Below, in pieces: positions 54,501 to 62,901 of a stretch of 64,000 bases of DNA. The DNA lies in contig JAKLKQ010000022.1 in the NCBI GenBank assembly GCA_023150555.1, positions 35,284 through 99,283 of the forward strand, given 5' to 3'. The first letter of the stretch is position 1. The number at the start of each line of letters is the position of its first letter. Position numbers and translations under genes: made by a program. The notes beneath the pieces were generated by a model. It was not told the DNA's origin. It searched no databases and worked only from the letters and a program-made list of their open reading frames with translations. This stretch comes from Planctomycetota bacterium (lineage in GTDB: Bacteria; Planctomycetota; SZUA-567; H5-PLA8).

Positions 54501-55881
54501 GGACGTTGTCGACGCCCTTGTGGCACTTGGCGCAGGAGGCCTCGATGTACTGCAGCGGCAGCATGGGGGCGTCCCACAGGGGCTGGCCGGGGACGTGCTG
54601 GTCGAGGGTGTTCCAGCCGTGGTCCTTGCGCCACTGTGCGGCCTGCTGGTCGGTCTGCGGGGTGTGGGCGGCGCGCATGAAGCTGGCGCCCATGGGGCGT
54701 CCGCTGTGGCAGATGGTGCAGCCGAACTTCTTGCCGTCGCGGAAGGGGTGCTTGGACGAGGCCGCGACGAAAAGATCCAGCCGTGGGTGGCTGAGCAGGA
54801 CGTTGGGGACGACCTTCTCCTGGAGCGCCTGGGCCTGCGCGGCCTGCTCGGGATCGCCGCTGTTCACCAGCGCCGCGATCTCGGCCTTGATCTTCTCGCG
54901 GCCGGCGCGGCTGTAAATCGGGTCGGTGTTGTCGATGGCCTTGTGGCAGACGACGCAGCGGTCGACGCGCTGGCTGAGCGCGAACTTGTAGTCGACGGGC
55001 AGGTTCTTCATCACGACCTGGTCGGCCATGTTGAAGCGCGGGTCGGGAATGTCGATGCCGGGCGCGTCGCGGATGACGTTGATGGCCGGGATGCCTTTGA
55101 GCTTCGTGAGGCTGCGCTTCAGCTCCGCTTGTCGGGCGATGAAGCCTTCGTAGGCGCGTTTGGCCTCGTTGTAGGCGTGCTCGTTCTCTGTGACGACCTT
55201 CTTCATGGCGTCCAGGTCGCGGTTCAGTGCGGCGAGGTACTCGACGGCGTCCGCCAGGTTCTGCTTCTGCTTGGCGTGGCGGGCGAGGGCTGCCTCGAGT
55301 GCGGGCCCGCCGCCGTCGGGCTTCTGCTTGGCGTCTTCGACGCCCCAACTGGCGACGCCCAGGTCGGCGTTGGCGAAGTTCTTGATGCGGGTGGCCAGTT
55401 CGATCTTGGCGGCCAGTTCCTTGATCTTCCACTCGGCGTAGACGATGTTGCCGGCGATACCCATGGACTTCTCTAGTTCGCCCTGGCGCTTGAGCCGTTC
55501 CTGGGCTTCCGCGATGGGCATGGACTCGTTGAGTTCCATCGCCTGGGTCAGTTCGTTCCACGAGGAGCTCAACCGCGCCTTGTTGAATTCGGCCTTGGCG
55601 TCGTGGCGGGTGTCTTCGAGGGCCTTCTGGGCCTCCTCCTTCGCCTGCCAGAGCTTGGTGACCTTCCCTTCGTCCATTTCCAGCAGAGCGTCTTCGACTT
55701 GCTTCAGCTGGGCGCTAATGCGGGCCTGTTCAAGCTCCAGGTATTTCTCCTGGTGCTTGGGGTACTCGCGCTCGAACTGGTCGTTGTAGAACGCCCACAG
55801 CGTCGAGGCGACCAGCAGCGCACTGGCGATCCCGAACGCGATATGGTGGTTGCGGATGGAACGGGTGTCCTTCTTGGGCAT
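51517..55881 (-). CDS. giant octaheme c-type cytochrome with coiled-coil N-terminus
   Basis: 1454 residues. A membrane anchor (about 14-31) is followed by a long charged coiled coil (about 35-265). Eight CXXCH heme sites follow, at Cys309, 388, 450, 478, 600, 784, 974 and 1337. Four segments look like monoheme cytochrome c ends with a Met ligand: 'STKMPRL', 'ESKMPSL', 'KIRMPSF' and 'WANMPSN', each after a W-L/D-P-Y type helix. A His-rich insert lies near 873-905. It is encoded 83 bp after the Rieske protein, so it probably takes electrons from the Rieske centre outside the membrane, in place of cytochrome c1. I know of no standard bc1 subunit of this size. Confidence 0.88.
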   Translation of the reverse strand: MPKKDTRSIRNHHIAFGIASALLVASTLWAFYNDQFEREYPKHQEKYLELEQARISAQLKQVEDALLEMDEGKVTKLWQAKEEAQKALEDTRHDAKAEFNKARLSSSWNELTQAMELNESMPIAEAQERLKRQGELEKSMGIAGNIVYAEWKIKELAAKIELATRIKNFANADLGVASWGVEDAKQKPDGGGPALEAALARHAKQKQNLADAVEYLAALNRDLDAMKKVVTENEHAYNEAKRAYEGFIARQAELKRSLTKLKGIPAINVIRDAPGIDIPDPRFNMADQVVMKNLPVDYKFALSQRVDRCVVCHKAIDNTDPIYSRAGREKIKAEIAALVNSGDPEQAAQAQALQEKVVPNVLLSHPRLDLFVAASSKHPFRDGKKFGCTICHSGRPMGASFMRAAHTPQTDQQAAQWRKDHGWNTLDQHVPGQPLWDAPMLPLQYIEASCAKCHKGVDNVPEAPRLNLGRELYRSKGCANCHTGDTDPDMAWVGRIGPDLRRIGEKTTPQWTHDWVANPWHFRPSTKMPRLFGLENRANDELTPPADESGAHALPRDPVEIESIVTYLYATSKLREKSFEAAVPAGDAAKGKELFQSVGCLGCHSTAEAPEGQNFSINTHGPDLSRIGDKVSTGWLYRWLKDPHAYWPESKMPSLRLSDQEAADLTAYLMKDMHAERKDPAVEPKPAPAWAFDLLVHDILSSKESNFSIRKKLEDPEALVRNKLRAKAKYVNGKDTGTGEWTDVQIDEVVGALKAMAKDKGKDEEARLAKAFFVGENMIQHYGCFACHNVQGWTYAPLNCVNLAGEADKDIGKFDFGKTPISQNHWDFFYMKITRPRVFDRRKSFEEEQVKEPLFRLKMPWFGFKADTFPADKKHHGAHGGSGDGEKTHAANGVRARAAGGGAHDTIDSLTAYENPDLTGQSDPHGLTHNEVEALVTHLLSTTRETVPLDMRYIPKAKDLAVDHGERVIRELNCAGCHAIGVERRMDLPGVAPRPKKLVLAALLTKEVQEAAEKLGVYCDEDLVSVDYDSGDAATSATSFLNFGHGTYVTKNTIPILAAEKEVRRNALAPWEKIGFTFLSKNQTRGKKGEWVAYGELITEAHFVELVKEFLPAAEAAQAYAKYAGKYVEKGAYERLAGTAALAHAPEGTTHYISPLKAEMMKSAGEAYEPVTFKVRWTDHEGHIIAHQVSLHGAEGTKQFAPPSLAYEGGKVQPDWLYAFLHDVLPLRPGLKIRMPSFWSNDPDAVKSVYPPGHLSAVNVRKRGSGPGAEPVPPAGSPEKVADAAAELVEFFQTIGEEPPLGHLNLPTFSSANRARQEEASKLIYPATPTNPEGLSCTTCHSLGAYLLPKEVGPNLQVVKQRFKPLWLRRFLSYPQAYYPWANMPSNFFQADQYVADLEDPTRGLTQKDVEKFKKIAHKLNEVHRFLRNTGELNVGVTVPVSDAPPSAPEPKQP

Positions 55882-55964
55882 GGCGATCCTCTTTCGTTCA
55901 CCGGTCCGCCGGCCGCGGCTCCATGGGCCTCGCCGGCGGTGCGTCGTTTACGGCGGGTACGGCA

Positions 55965-56663
55965 TCAGCCCATCTTGAGGAACGATCCCGGGCTGCCCCA
56001 CTGCGCCAAGTCCTCGCGGAACTTGGTGCCGCGGTCGACGATGATGTTGCCGCCCGCGTCCTGGAAGAGCCGGTAGCGCTCCAGCGGGCGCGGCGCGGGG
56101 CCTTCGAAGTTGATTCCCGTCATGTAGAAGCCCGAACCGTGGCAGGGGCACTTGAACTTGCCTTCCGTCTCCAGCCAGTTCGGCGTGCAGCCCAGGTGCG
56201 TGCAGACCGTCGACAGCGCCACGAGGTGGTCCTCGCCGCCTTCGACCAGCCGCACCAGCCAGACGCCCTGGCCTTCCTTGAACTCCTCGTAGACCTTGCC
56301 GACCTCGGGGAAGTCCGACTTGCGGCCGGCCAGGAACTTGGGATCCGGTTCGTACAGCACGCGCGGGAACATGAAGCGCAGGAACAGGTGGCCCACGCCG
56401 GCCATCCACAGCCCGAAGATCGACCACGCCCCTAGGCCCCAGGCCAGGAAGCTGCGGCGCGTGGCCAGTACCGGCGGCGGCGGCAGCGGTTCGGCCGGCT
56501 TCTTCGCCGGTTTCGCGGCGGCAGCGGCGGCCGGCTTTGCAGCAGCGGGTGCCGCGGGCTTGGGCGCGGCTGCGGCAGCAGCCGGCTTGGGTGCCTCGGG
56601 CTTGGCGGCGTCGTCGCCGCCGGCCTGCGGCGCGGGGGTGGAGGATTCGTTAGTCTCGGACAT
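55965..56663 (-). CDS. Rieske [2Fe-2S] protein of a bc-type complex
   Basis: 232 residues. A low-complexity Lys-Pro-Ala cytoplasmic tail (20-63) precedes a twin-Arg TRRSFLAWG and one membrane helix (about 72-97). The Rieske domain has CTHLGC (Cys154, His156, Cys159) and CPCHGSGF (Cys172, Cys174, His175). Four of these bind the cluster; Cys159-Cys174 should form the disulfide of high-potential Rieske proteins. GSGF and the disulfide favour quinol oxidation rather than a dioxygenase role. ATG at 56663 with GAGAG seven bases upstream. The octaheme cytochrome follows; cytochrome b is absent from the window. Confidence 0.94.
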   Translation of the reverse strand: MSETNESSTPAPQAGGDDAAKPEAPKPAAAAAAPKPAAPAAAKPAAAAAAKPAKKPAEPLPPPPVLATRRSFLAWGLGAWSIFGLWMAGVGHLFLRFMFPRVLYEPDPKFLAGRKSDFPEVGKVYEEFKEGQGVWLVRLVEGGEDHLVALSTVCTHLGCTPNWLETEGKFKCPCHGSGFYMTGINFEGPAPRPLERYRLFQDAGGNIIVDRGTKFREDLAQWGSPGSFLKMG

Positions 56664-57237
56664 CGCAATGCTCTCTGGTGCCAAAGGTTTTACGGAACAC
56701 GCCCTCGCCCGCCCCGGTCGGAGCGGCGCAAGTCCCGGCGACAGCCGAAGTGCTTAAAAGCTAAGACCCCAGACTGTATCGAACGCTCGGAATCGGTCAA
56801 CAGCAGGTGCCGCAACAGCGTCCCTAAACGCCACAGCCCAGGCCGTCGGCGTCGCAGGCAGACACACCCCGGACCGTAATCGGCCAAGGAAGTGCAAATC
56901 GGAGGCCGGGTTCATTCCTGAACCGTGCGGAAATTGGGCATTGCACAAAGTGCATTTGCATCCCGAAAGGTGCGTCCTTTTGCCCCGCCGGCTGTTTCGG
57001 CAAGACACGTGTCAGGCGCGGCACAAGATGGCATCCAGGACGGCGGCTGTGGCCGGCTCCGAATTCGCAACTCATTTAATGACAGCGATTTGCACTTGAT
57101 CACCGGCTGCGGAGCGGTGTCTTCTAAGGCACTGCGGTCATTGGACGCGCAATTGCTTTGTGTACTGCGGGGCTGTCGGAAAATGGGAAGGTTTTCGAGG
57201 CGTTGAAAAACGAGGTTGCGGCCGAGCCGTTTGCGGT
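56664..57237. other. divergent spacer between the two respiratory units
   Basis: About 570 bp. Several short open frames exist, but none has a ribosome site or recognisable product. It must contain the Rieske promoter; I cannot call one. The plus-strand promoter for the cupredoxin gene starts at its right end. Confidence 0.5.
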
Positions 57238-57266
57238 TTGACAGTCCCTGAACGCGTGTTTACAAA
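57238..57266 (+). promoter_or_regulatory. near-consensus sigma-70 promoter of the cupredoxin gene
   Basis: Perfect TTGACA (57238-57243), 17-base spacer, TACAAA (57261-57266). Predicted start near 57273, leader about 100 bases. Confidence 0.75.
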
Positions 57267-57372
57267 CGCTTCGGCCACATAGGTGTTCCAACCGTTTTCA
57301 GGCGCCCCGTAGACCGGGGTGAGCGGCATTTCGGCCGCGCACAAGCTCAAGTCCAGTTTGGAGGCAAGTACC

Positions 57373-58248
57373 GTGAACAAGCAGATGCTACTTACGTTGG
57401 TTTCCGCTGGTCTCCTGGTTCTCGTTGGTTGCGGCGGCGGCAAGACCGAGGCCGAGTTCGGCTCGTCGGGCGCAGGTGCCGGCAAGCCGACGGCCAAGAA
57501 GACCGAGACGACGGCGGCGGTTAAGGGTGGCGGGCCTTCCGCGCCTGCGGCGAGCGGCATTGGCCCGCAGGCCACCGGCGACACGCTCTATCCCGCCGAC
57601 AAGGGAGTGGGCGTGGTGAAGGGCAAGGTCACGCTGGTTCCTCCATACAAGCCCATGTCGACAATCGACATGACCAGCAACGATTTCTGCAAACAGCAGC
57701 ACGGCACCCCGATCAAGTTCGAGACCATCATCACCGACGAGAACAAAGGCCTGAAGAACGCGATGGTGTACGTCAGCAAGGGCCTGGAGACCTACCGCTT
57801 CGAAGTGCCCAAGGAGCCCGTCGAGGTCGACCAGAAGGGCTGCCAGTACATCCCGCACGTCTTCGGCGTCATGGCCGGGCAAACGCTGAACATCCGCAAC
57901 AGCGACGAGACCCTGCACAACGTCAACGCCGTCGGGTACTTCAACTTCGGCCAGCCCAAGCCGCAGGTCGATACGCGTAAGTTCGACGATGCCGCGGCGG
58001 TGCATTTCAAGTGCGACGCGCACGCCTGGATGTCCTCGAAGTGCAACGTCTTCGACCATTCGTTCTTCGTGGTGACCAAGGACGACGGCAGCTTCGAACT
58101 GCCCGGCAAGCTGGTGCCCGGCAAGTACACCATCAGCGCATGGCACGAGGAAGGCGAGAAGTATGCCGCCCCGTCCGTCGACATCGAGGTCAAGGACGAC
58201 GGCTCGGTAACGCCGGCCGAGGTCAACTTCGCGTTCGACAAGAAGTAA
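57373..58248 (+). CDS. cupredoxin-like lipoprotein
   Basis: 291 residues from a GTG with GGAGG eight bases upstream. Lipobox LVGC (Cys20), then a Ser/Ala/Lys-rich linker to about residue 65. The beta-sandwich has the type-1 copper set: His182 in ETLHNVN, and Cys214, His217 and Met220 in KCDAHAWM. A short carboxypeptidase-regulatory-like segment closes the protein (GKLVPGKYTISAWHEEG). It should be a lipid-anchored periplasmic electron carrier or copper store. It stands first before the heme A/Sco genes, with its own promoter and a strong terminator after it, so it can be made in excess of the assembly proteins. Confidence 0.83.
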   Translation: MNKQMLLTLVSAGLLVLVGCGGGKTEAEFGSSGAGAGKPTAKKTETTAAVKGGGPSAPAASGIGPQATGDTLYPADKGVGVVKGKVTLVPPYKPMSTIDMTSNDFCKQQHGTPIKFETIITDENKGLKNAMVYVSKGLETYRFEVPKEPVEVDQKGCQYIPHVFGVMAGQTLNIRNSDETLHNVNAVGYFNFGQPKPQVDTRKFDDAAAVHFKCDAHAWMSSKCNVFDHSFFVVTKDDGSFELPGKLVPGKYTISAWHEEGEKYAAPSVDIEVKDDGSVTPAEVNFAFDKK

Positions 58249-58283
58249 GCGAGCTCAGCCCGAAGTCCTGACGTGACGTCTCG

Positions 58284-58318
58284 GGATCGGGCGGAGCTTT
58301 TCTCCGCCCGATCCTTTT
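58284..58318 (+). terminator. intrinsic terminator between cupredoxin and ctaA
   Basis: Perfect 13-bp stem GGATCGGGCGGAG / CTCCGCCCGATCC with loop CTTTT, followed by TTTTCA. Some read-through may feed ctaA, which starts 22 bases later and has no clear promoter of its own. Confidence 0.9.
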
Positions 58319-58336
58319 CATGATACGGAAGCAAAA

Positions 58337-59548
58337 ATGGCCGCAGACACAATTGCCTCGCAGACCCAATCGGCGGCCGTTTGCCCCACGCCGCGTTGGG
58401 TGCACGTCCTCGCGCTGGTGACCGTGGGCATGACCTTCATCCTCATCTGCGCCGGCGGCAACGTGAAGAGCAAAGGCGCCGGCCTGGCCGTGCCCGACTG
58501 GCCCTTCTCGTACGGCCAGCCGTTCGACCGCAGCCCCGCCGTCGGCGCGCTGCTGACCTACCTCGCTGCCGGAACGCTCTTCCTGGCCCTGGCCTGGATC
58601 TTCGTACGCGGCAAGGTCCTGGCCGCCGGCGCCATCCTGTGCGCGCTGGGCGTCGCGGCGATCTTCTACCTGTACGGGCCGCAGAGTTTCCGGGCCGACG
58701 GCACGCCCACCGACGAGCGCTGGTGGCACATGCCCAACGTCCGCGCCGAACACGGCCACCGGCTGATCGCCGGCACAGTGGGCATCTTGATGGCGGTCCT
58801 GGCCGCCTCGCTGTGGCAGACCGAACGCCGCCGCGCCGTGCGCAAACTGGGCCTGGTCGCTTTTCTTGCCGTGGTGGCGCAGGCGGTGCTGGGCGGTGTG
58901 ACGGTGCACATGCAGCTTCCGCCGCTGGTCTCGGCAAGCCACGGCGCGTTGGCGCAGGCCTTCTTCGCGATGGTCGTGACCATCGCCGTGATTACCTCGC
59001 CGCGCTGGTTCGCATCAGCCCAGACGCTCTCGCAGAACGGCGACCAGTCCGGACCCGCGCGCGGTGCTTCCCTGCAGCGGCTGTGCGTATGGGCGCTGGC
59101 GGCTGTGTACCTGCAGGTGATGCTGGGCACGTCCGTGCGGCACACGCATTACGTGCCGGACAATGGCCGCGGCGTGGAGTTCGCCTGGCACATCGGCGCG
59201 CACATCGCCGGCTTCCTCTTCGTCTGCCACACGGTGGCGCGCCTGGCCGTGCGCGTGATCCGGCGCTTCGCCGAAGTCCCCGCGCTGATGCGGCCCGTCA
59301 CCGCGCTGCTGGTGCTGCTGGGCGTGCAGATGGCCCTCGGCATCGGGTCGCTCTTCTTCCGCCTGCAGGACAGCACGCAGTGGGCGCAGACGCGCCTTTT
59401 CTACAAGGAACTGACGGCCACCTCTCACGTCGCGGTGGGCGCGCTGATGGTCGCGACGACGATGTTCCTGACGGTGACGGCCTTCCGCCGCCTGGCGCCG
59501 GCCGCCGAACTTCAAGCGCATGCGCAAGCCGCGGAGGTGCGCTCGTGA
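58337..59548 (+). CDS. ctaA: heme A synthase (CtaA/COX15)
   Basis: 403 residues, eight membrane helices. It oxidises the C8 methyl of heme O to give heme A for aa3-type oxidases. Conserved parts: GGNVKSKGAGLAVPDWPFSYGQ, AEHGHRLIAGTVGI with a heme-ligand His, VSASHGALAQAFF and WHIGAHIAGFLFVCH. GGAAG lies ahead of the ATG. Its GTGA stop/start overlap couples it to heme O synthase, the preceding enzyme of the pathway. Confidence 0.93.
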   Translation: MAADTIASQTQSAAVCPTPRWVHVLALVTVGMTFILICAGGNVKSKGAGLAVPDWPFSYGQPFDRSPAVGALLTYLAAGTLFLALAWIFVRGKVLAAGAILCALGVAAIFYLYGPQSFRADGTPTDERWWHMPNVRAEHGHRLIAGTVGILMAVLAASLWQTERRRAVRKLGLVAFLAVVAQAVLGGVTVHMQLPPLVSASHGALAQAFFAMVVTIAVITSPRWFASAQTLSQNGDQSGPARGASLQRLCVWALAAVYLQVMLGTSVRHTHYVPDNGRGVEFAWHIGAHIAGFLFVCHTVARLAVRVIRRFAEVPALMRPVTALLVLLGVQMALGIGSLFFRLQDSTQWAQTRLFYKELTATSHVAVGALMVATTMFLTVTAFRRLAPAAELQAHAQAAEVRS

Positions 59549-60477
59549 GCGGCCCCGGCGTGCTGTTGGGCGCGTGGCGCGCCGCGCTGCGCGCGCGCTG
59601 GTCGGACCTCAGCGCGGCGACCAAGCTGCGCCTGAACGGCATGGTGCTGCTGGCGACGGCGGCGGGCTTCCACCTGGGCCACCACGGGCCCTGGATGGCG
59701 CCGGTCGCGTGGGCCCTGGGGCACACGCTTCTCGGCACGCTGCTAGTGGCCAGCGGCGCGAGCATCCTCAACCAGTACCGCGAACGCCACGCCGACGCGC
59801 TGATGCCGCGCACCAGCGGGCGGCCGCTGCCCACCGGGCGCCTGCTGCCCAAGGACGCGCTGGTGCTGGGCGCGCTCTTTGCCGTGCTGGGCACCGCCTA
59901 CCTGGCGTTCTCGGTCAATCGCCTGGCGGCTTCGGTCGCGGCGCTTTCGCTGCTGCTCTACGTCTTCTGCTACACGCCCATGAAGCGCCGCTCGCCGCTG
60001 AACACCGTCGTCGGCGCGGTGCCCGGCGCGCTGCCGCCGCTGATCGGCTGGGGCGCGTCCGGCGGGATCTCCGAGATGGCCAGCGGCCGTCCGTGGGTGC
60101 TCTTCGCGATCCTCTTCGTCTGGCAGGTGCCGCACTTCATGGCCATCGCCTGGATCCACCGCGGCGATTATGCGCGCGCGGGCTTCCGGATGCATTCGGT
60201 CACGGACCCCAGCGGGCGCTCGGTGGCGCGCCTGGCGCTGCTGTATGCGGCGGCGCTGGTGCCGGTGGCGGTGGCGCCGGCGTGGTGCGGCGTGGCTGGG
60301 CCGGCGTACGCGAGCTGGGCGGCGGCGCTTTCGGTGCTCTTCCTGGCCTGCGCGTGCGTCTTCGCACGGCAGCCTTCGCGCTTCTCGGCGCGGCTCCTGT
60401 TCATCGCCTCGGTGGTCTACCTCCCGCTGTTGCTGGGCGGGCTGGTCTTCGACACCCTGCCGCCGCTGGGCGCCTGA
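59545..60477 (+). CDS. ctaB: protoheme IX farnesyltransferase (heme O synthase)
   Basis: 310 residues, UbiA fold. It adds a farnesyl group to heme B. First Asp-rich motif NQYRERHADALMPRTSGRPLP, quoted in part as NQYRERHADALMPRT; second motif WIHRGDYARAGFRMHSVTD. VWQVPHFMAIAW is the family signature. GTG start overlapping the ctaA stop, with GGAGG seven bases upstream. It is followed one base later by the ABC ATPase gene. Six to nine membrane helices. Confidence 0.92.
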   Translation: MSGPGVLLGAWRAALRARWSDLSAATKLRLNGMVLLATAAGFHLGHHGPWMAPVAWALGHTLLGTLLVASGASILNQYRERHADALMPRTSGRPLPTGRLLPKDALVLGALFAVLGTAYLAFSVNRLAASVAALSLLLYVFCYTPMKRRSPLNTVVGAVPGALPPLIGWGASGGISEMASGRPWVLFAILFVWQVPHFMAIAWIHRGDYARAGFRMHSVTDPSGRSVARLALLYAAALVPVAVAPAWCGVAGPAYASWAAALSVLFLACACVFARQPSRFSARLLFIASVVYLPLLLGGLVFDTLPPLGA

Positions 60478-60478
60478 G

Positions 60479-61417
60479 ATGTCCGCCGCGGAAGCCGCCG
60501 TCGCGATCGAGGGTCTCTCGCACCGCTACGGCGAGCGCGAAGCCCTGAAAGGCGTCGGCTTCACGGTCGCGCCGGGCGAGGTCTTCGGCCTGCTGGGCCC
60601 CAACGGCAGCGGCAAGACGACGCTCTTCCGAATCCTCAGCACGCTCATCCGCCCGCAGTCGGGCAGTGCGAAGATCCTGGGTTTCGACGTCGCTGCGCAG
60701 ACCGCCGAGGTGCGGCGGCGCATCGGCGTCGTTTTCCAGGCGCCCAGCCTGGACAAGAAGCTCACGGCCGCCGAGAACCTGCGCCACCAGGGCCACCTCT
60801 ACGGCCTGCGCGGCGCGGAGCTGGAGCAGCGCATTGGCGAGATGCTCGCGCGGGTCGGCATGGCCGAGCGCAAGGACGAGCTGACCGAGAAACTCAGCGG
60901 CGGCCAGCGCCGGCGCGTGGAGCTGGCCAAGGGCCTGCTGCACCGCCCGCAGGTCCTGCTGCTCGACGAGCCCTCCACGGGGCTTGACCCGGGCGCGCGC
61001 CGCGACCTGATGCGCTACCTGCGCGAACTGAGCACGAAGGACGGCGTGACCACCCTGCTGACCACGCATTTGATGGAAGAGGCCGAGGACTGCGCGCGGC
61101 TGGCCGTCTTCCGCGAGGGCCAACGCATCGCGCTCGATTCGCCCGCCGCGCTGAAGGCGCAGATCGGCGGCGACGTCGTATCGATCGAGAGCGACGAGGC
61201 CGAAGCCCTGCGCAGCGAGACGAAAACGAAGCTGGGCGTCGAGGCCGCGGTGCTGGAAGGCAAGCTGCGCGTCGAGTGCGAAGGCGGCGCGGCGTTCGTC
61301 GAACGCTTCGCGCAGGCCTTTGCCGGGCGCTTCAAGACCATCCAGCTGGGCAAGCCTACGCTGGCCGACGTCTTCCTGCGCATCACCGGGCACCGCTTCT
61401 GGGAAGGGGAAGGCTAG
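60479..61417 (+). CDS. ABC transporter ATP-binding protein
   Basis: 312 residues. Walker A GPNGSGKTT, Q-loop VVFQAPSLDKKLT, signature LSGGQRRRVELAKG, Walker B VLLLDEPSTGLDP and the H-loop LLTTHLMEEAE are intact. A C-terminal extension of about 90 residues after the nucleotide domain is typical of DrrA/NodI-type exporters. It works with the permease encoded three bases downstream. Its place inside the heme A/Sco cluster suggests export of a heme or oxidase-assembly substrate, but this is only positional. Confidence 0.9.
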   Translation: MSAAEAAVAIEGLSHRYGEREALKGVGFTVAPGEVFGLLGPNGSGKTTLFRILSTLIRPQSGSAKILGFDVAAQTAEVRRRIGVVFQAPSLDKKLTAAENLRHQGHLYGLRGAELEQRIGEMLARVGMAERKDELTEKLSGGQRRRVELAKGLLHRPQVLLLDEPSTGLDPGARRDLMRYLRELSTKDGVTTLLTTHLMEEAEDCARLAVFREGQRIALDSPAALKAQIGGDVVSIESDEAEALRSETKTKLGVEAAVLEGKLRVECEGGAAFVERFAQAFAGRFKTIQLGKPTLADVFLRITGHRFWEGEG

Positions 61418-61420
61418 ACA

Positions 61421-62212
61421 ATGAGCCTGGTGCTGCCCGTCTACAGCCTCGCGCGGCGCGAGCTGGTGCGCTTCCTGCGCCAGCGCAACCGCGTCGTCGG
61501 CGCCTTCCTGACGCCGGTCATCTTCTGGCTGCTCTTCGGCTTCGGCCTCAGCGGTTCTTTTAGACCCGAGGGCGACACGGGCGCCGGCTACATGGAGTTC
61601 TTCTTCCCCGGCGTGCTGGTGATGATCCTGCTCTTCACGGCGATCTTCAGCACGATCTCGATCATCGAAGACCGCAAAGAGGGCTTCTTGCAGTCGGTGC
61701 TGGTGGCCCCGGTCTCGCGTTCGGCGATCGTGCTGGGCAAGGTCTTCGGCGGCACGGCGCTGGCCGTGGGGCAGGCGGCGGTCTTCCTGATGCTGGCGCC
61801 GACGGTGGGGATCCACCTCAACCCGCTGAACGTGCTCGCGATCCTGGGCGCCATGCTTCCCGTGGCCTTCGCGCTGACGGCGCTGGGCTTCGCGCTGGCC
61901 TGGGTGATGGACAGCACGCAGGGCTACCACGCGATCATGAACGTCTTCCTGTTCCCCATGTGGCTGCTCAGCGGCGCGTTCTTTCCCGCGAAGGGCGCGC
62001 CGGTGGTGCTGGAGTGGGTGATCAAGCTCAATCCGCTGACCTACGGCGTGGCCCTGACGCGCCACGCGCTGTACCTGGACCCGGAAGCCCTGCGCGAGAA
62101 GGGCGTGCCGTCGGTGGCGTGCGCCCTCGGCGCGACGCTGGTCTTCGCGGCCGTCACGTTCCTGTGGGCGCACAAGGCGGCCGCCAAGCGCACCAAGGGG
62201 GATCTGCAATGA
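61421..62212 (+). CDS. ABC-2 type permease
   Basis: 263 residues, six membrane helices. FFPGVLVMILLFTAIFSTIS, IIEDRKEGFLQSVLVAPVSR and LFPMWLLSGAFFP are hallmarks of NodJ/DrrB-type ABC-2 permeases. It pairs with the upstream ATPase. Its stop overlaps the ATG of the Sco gene, so translation is coupled. The substrate is unknown. Confidence 0.9.
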   Translation: MSLVLPVYSLARRELVRFLRQRNRVVGAFLTPVIFWLLFGFGLSGSFRPEGDTGAGYMEFFFPGVLVMILLFTAIFSTISIIEDRKEGFLQSVLVAPVSRSAIVLGKVFGGTALAVGQAAVFLMLAPTVGIHLNPLNVLAILGAMLPVAFALTALGFALAWVMDSTQGYHAIMNVFLFPMWLLSGAFFPAKGAPVVLEWVIKLNPLTYGVALTRHALYLDPEALREKGVPSVACALGATLVFAAVTFLWAHKAAAKRTKGDLQ

Positions 62213-62901
62213 TGACGGCACAGACGGCGACGGAAGAGAAACCCGAGCCTCAAGGCGCTCCGCAGCACGGCGTGTCCGGCGAGCCAGCGCCCGGAATCCG
62301 GCGCTGGCTGCCGGTGGTGGTGCTGCTGCCGGCGGTGGGCCTGTTCGTGCTGGCGATGAAGGTGAACCTGGGTTTCTCGAAGCCCGTCGAGCCTTCCCTG
62401 CCCGTGCTGGGCCAGGTCAACGACATCGAGTTGACCGAACGCAGCGGGCAGAAGATGCACCTGAAGGACCTGGAAGGCAACGTATGGATCGGCGCGCTGG
62501 TTTTCACGCAGTGCGGCGGGCCCTGCCCGACCATGTGCGCGCAGCTGGCCGCCCTGCAGCAGGACCTGCTCGCCTACGACAAGATGCGCTTCGTCTGCAT
62601 CAGCGTCGACCCCGAACACGACACGCCCGAGGTGCTGGCCGCCTATGCGCGTAACTACAACGCCGATCCCGAACGCTGGCTGTTCCTGACCGGCGACCGC
62701 AAGGAGATCACGCAGATGGCCCGGCAGTCGTTCCTGCAGGCCGTCGACGTGCTCGACGACGGCACCGTTCTGCACGGCACGCGCTACGTCCTGATCGACC
62801 GGTGGGGGCGCCTTCGCGGGTACTACAGCTACGACGATCCGGAAAAGATGAAGCAGATGGCCATCGACGCGGTGAAACTGGTCCGGGAGCGCCCCCGCTG
62901 A
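62209..62901 (+). CDS. SCO1/SenC/PrrC copper chaperone
   Basis: 230 residues with an N-terminal membrane anchor (about 34-50) and an outside thioredoxin fold. The copper motif is FTQCGGPCPTMC: Cys102 and Cys106 are the CXXXC pair, with an extra Cys110. The third ligand is His190 in VLHGTRYVLIDRWG. Sco proteins load the CuA centre of cytochrome oxidase or reduce its cysteines. ATG overlaps the permease stop; the DUF420 gene overlaps its own stop. The usual F.FCP.. loop is replaced by QCGGPCP. Confidence 0.91.
   Translation: MMTAQTATEEKPEPQGAPQHGVSGEPAPGIRRWLPVVVLLPAVGLFVLAMKVNLGFSKPVEPSLPVLGQVNDIELTERSGQKMHLKDLEGNVWIGALVFTQCGGPCPTMCAQLAALQQDLLAYDKMRFVCISVDPEHDTPEVLAAYARNYNADPERWLFLTGDRKEITQMARQSFLQAVDVLDDGTVLHGTRYVLIDRWGRLRGYYSYDDPEKMKQMAIDAVKLVRERPR

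Noticed and set aside
51610..55476. 1288-residue plus-strand open frame across the octaheme cytochrome
   Set aside because: The minus strand encodes eight CXXCH motifs and has a terminator; the plus frame is a composition artefact.
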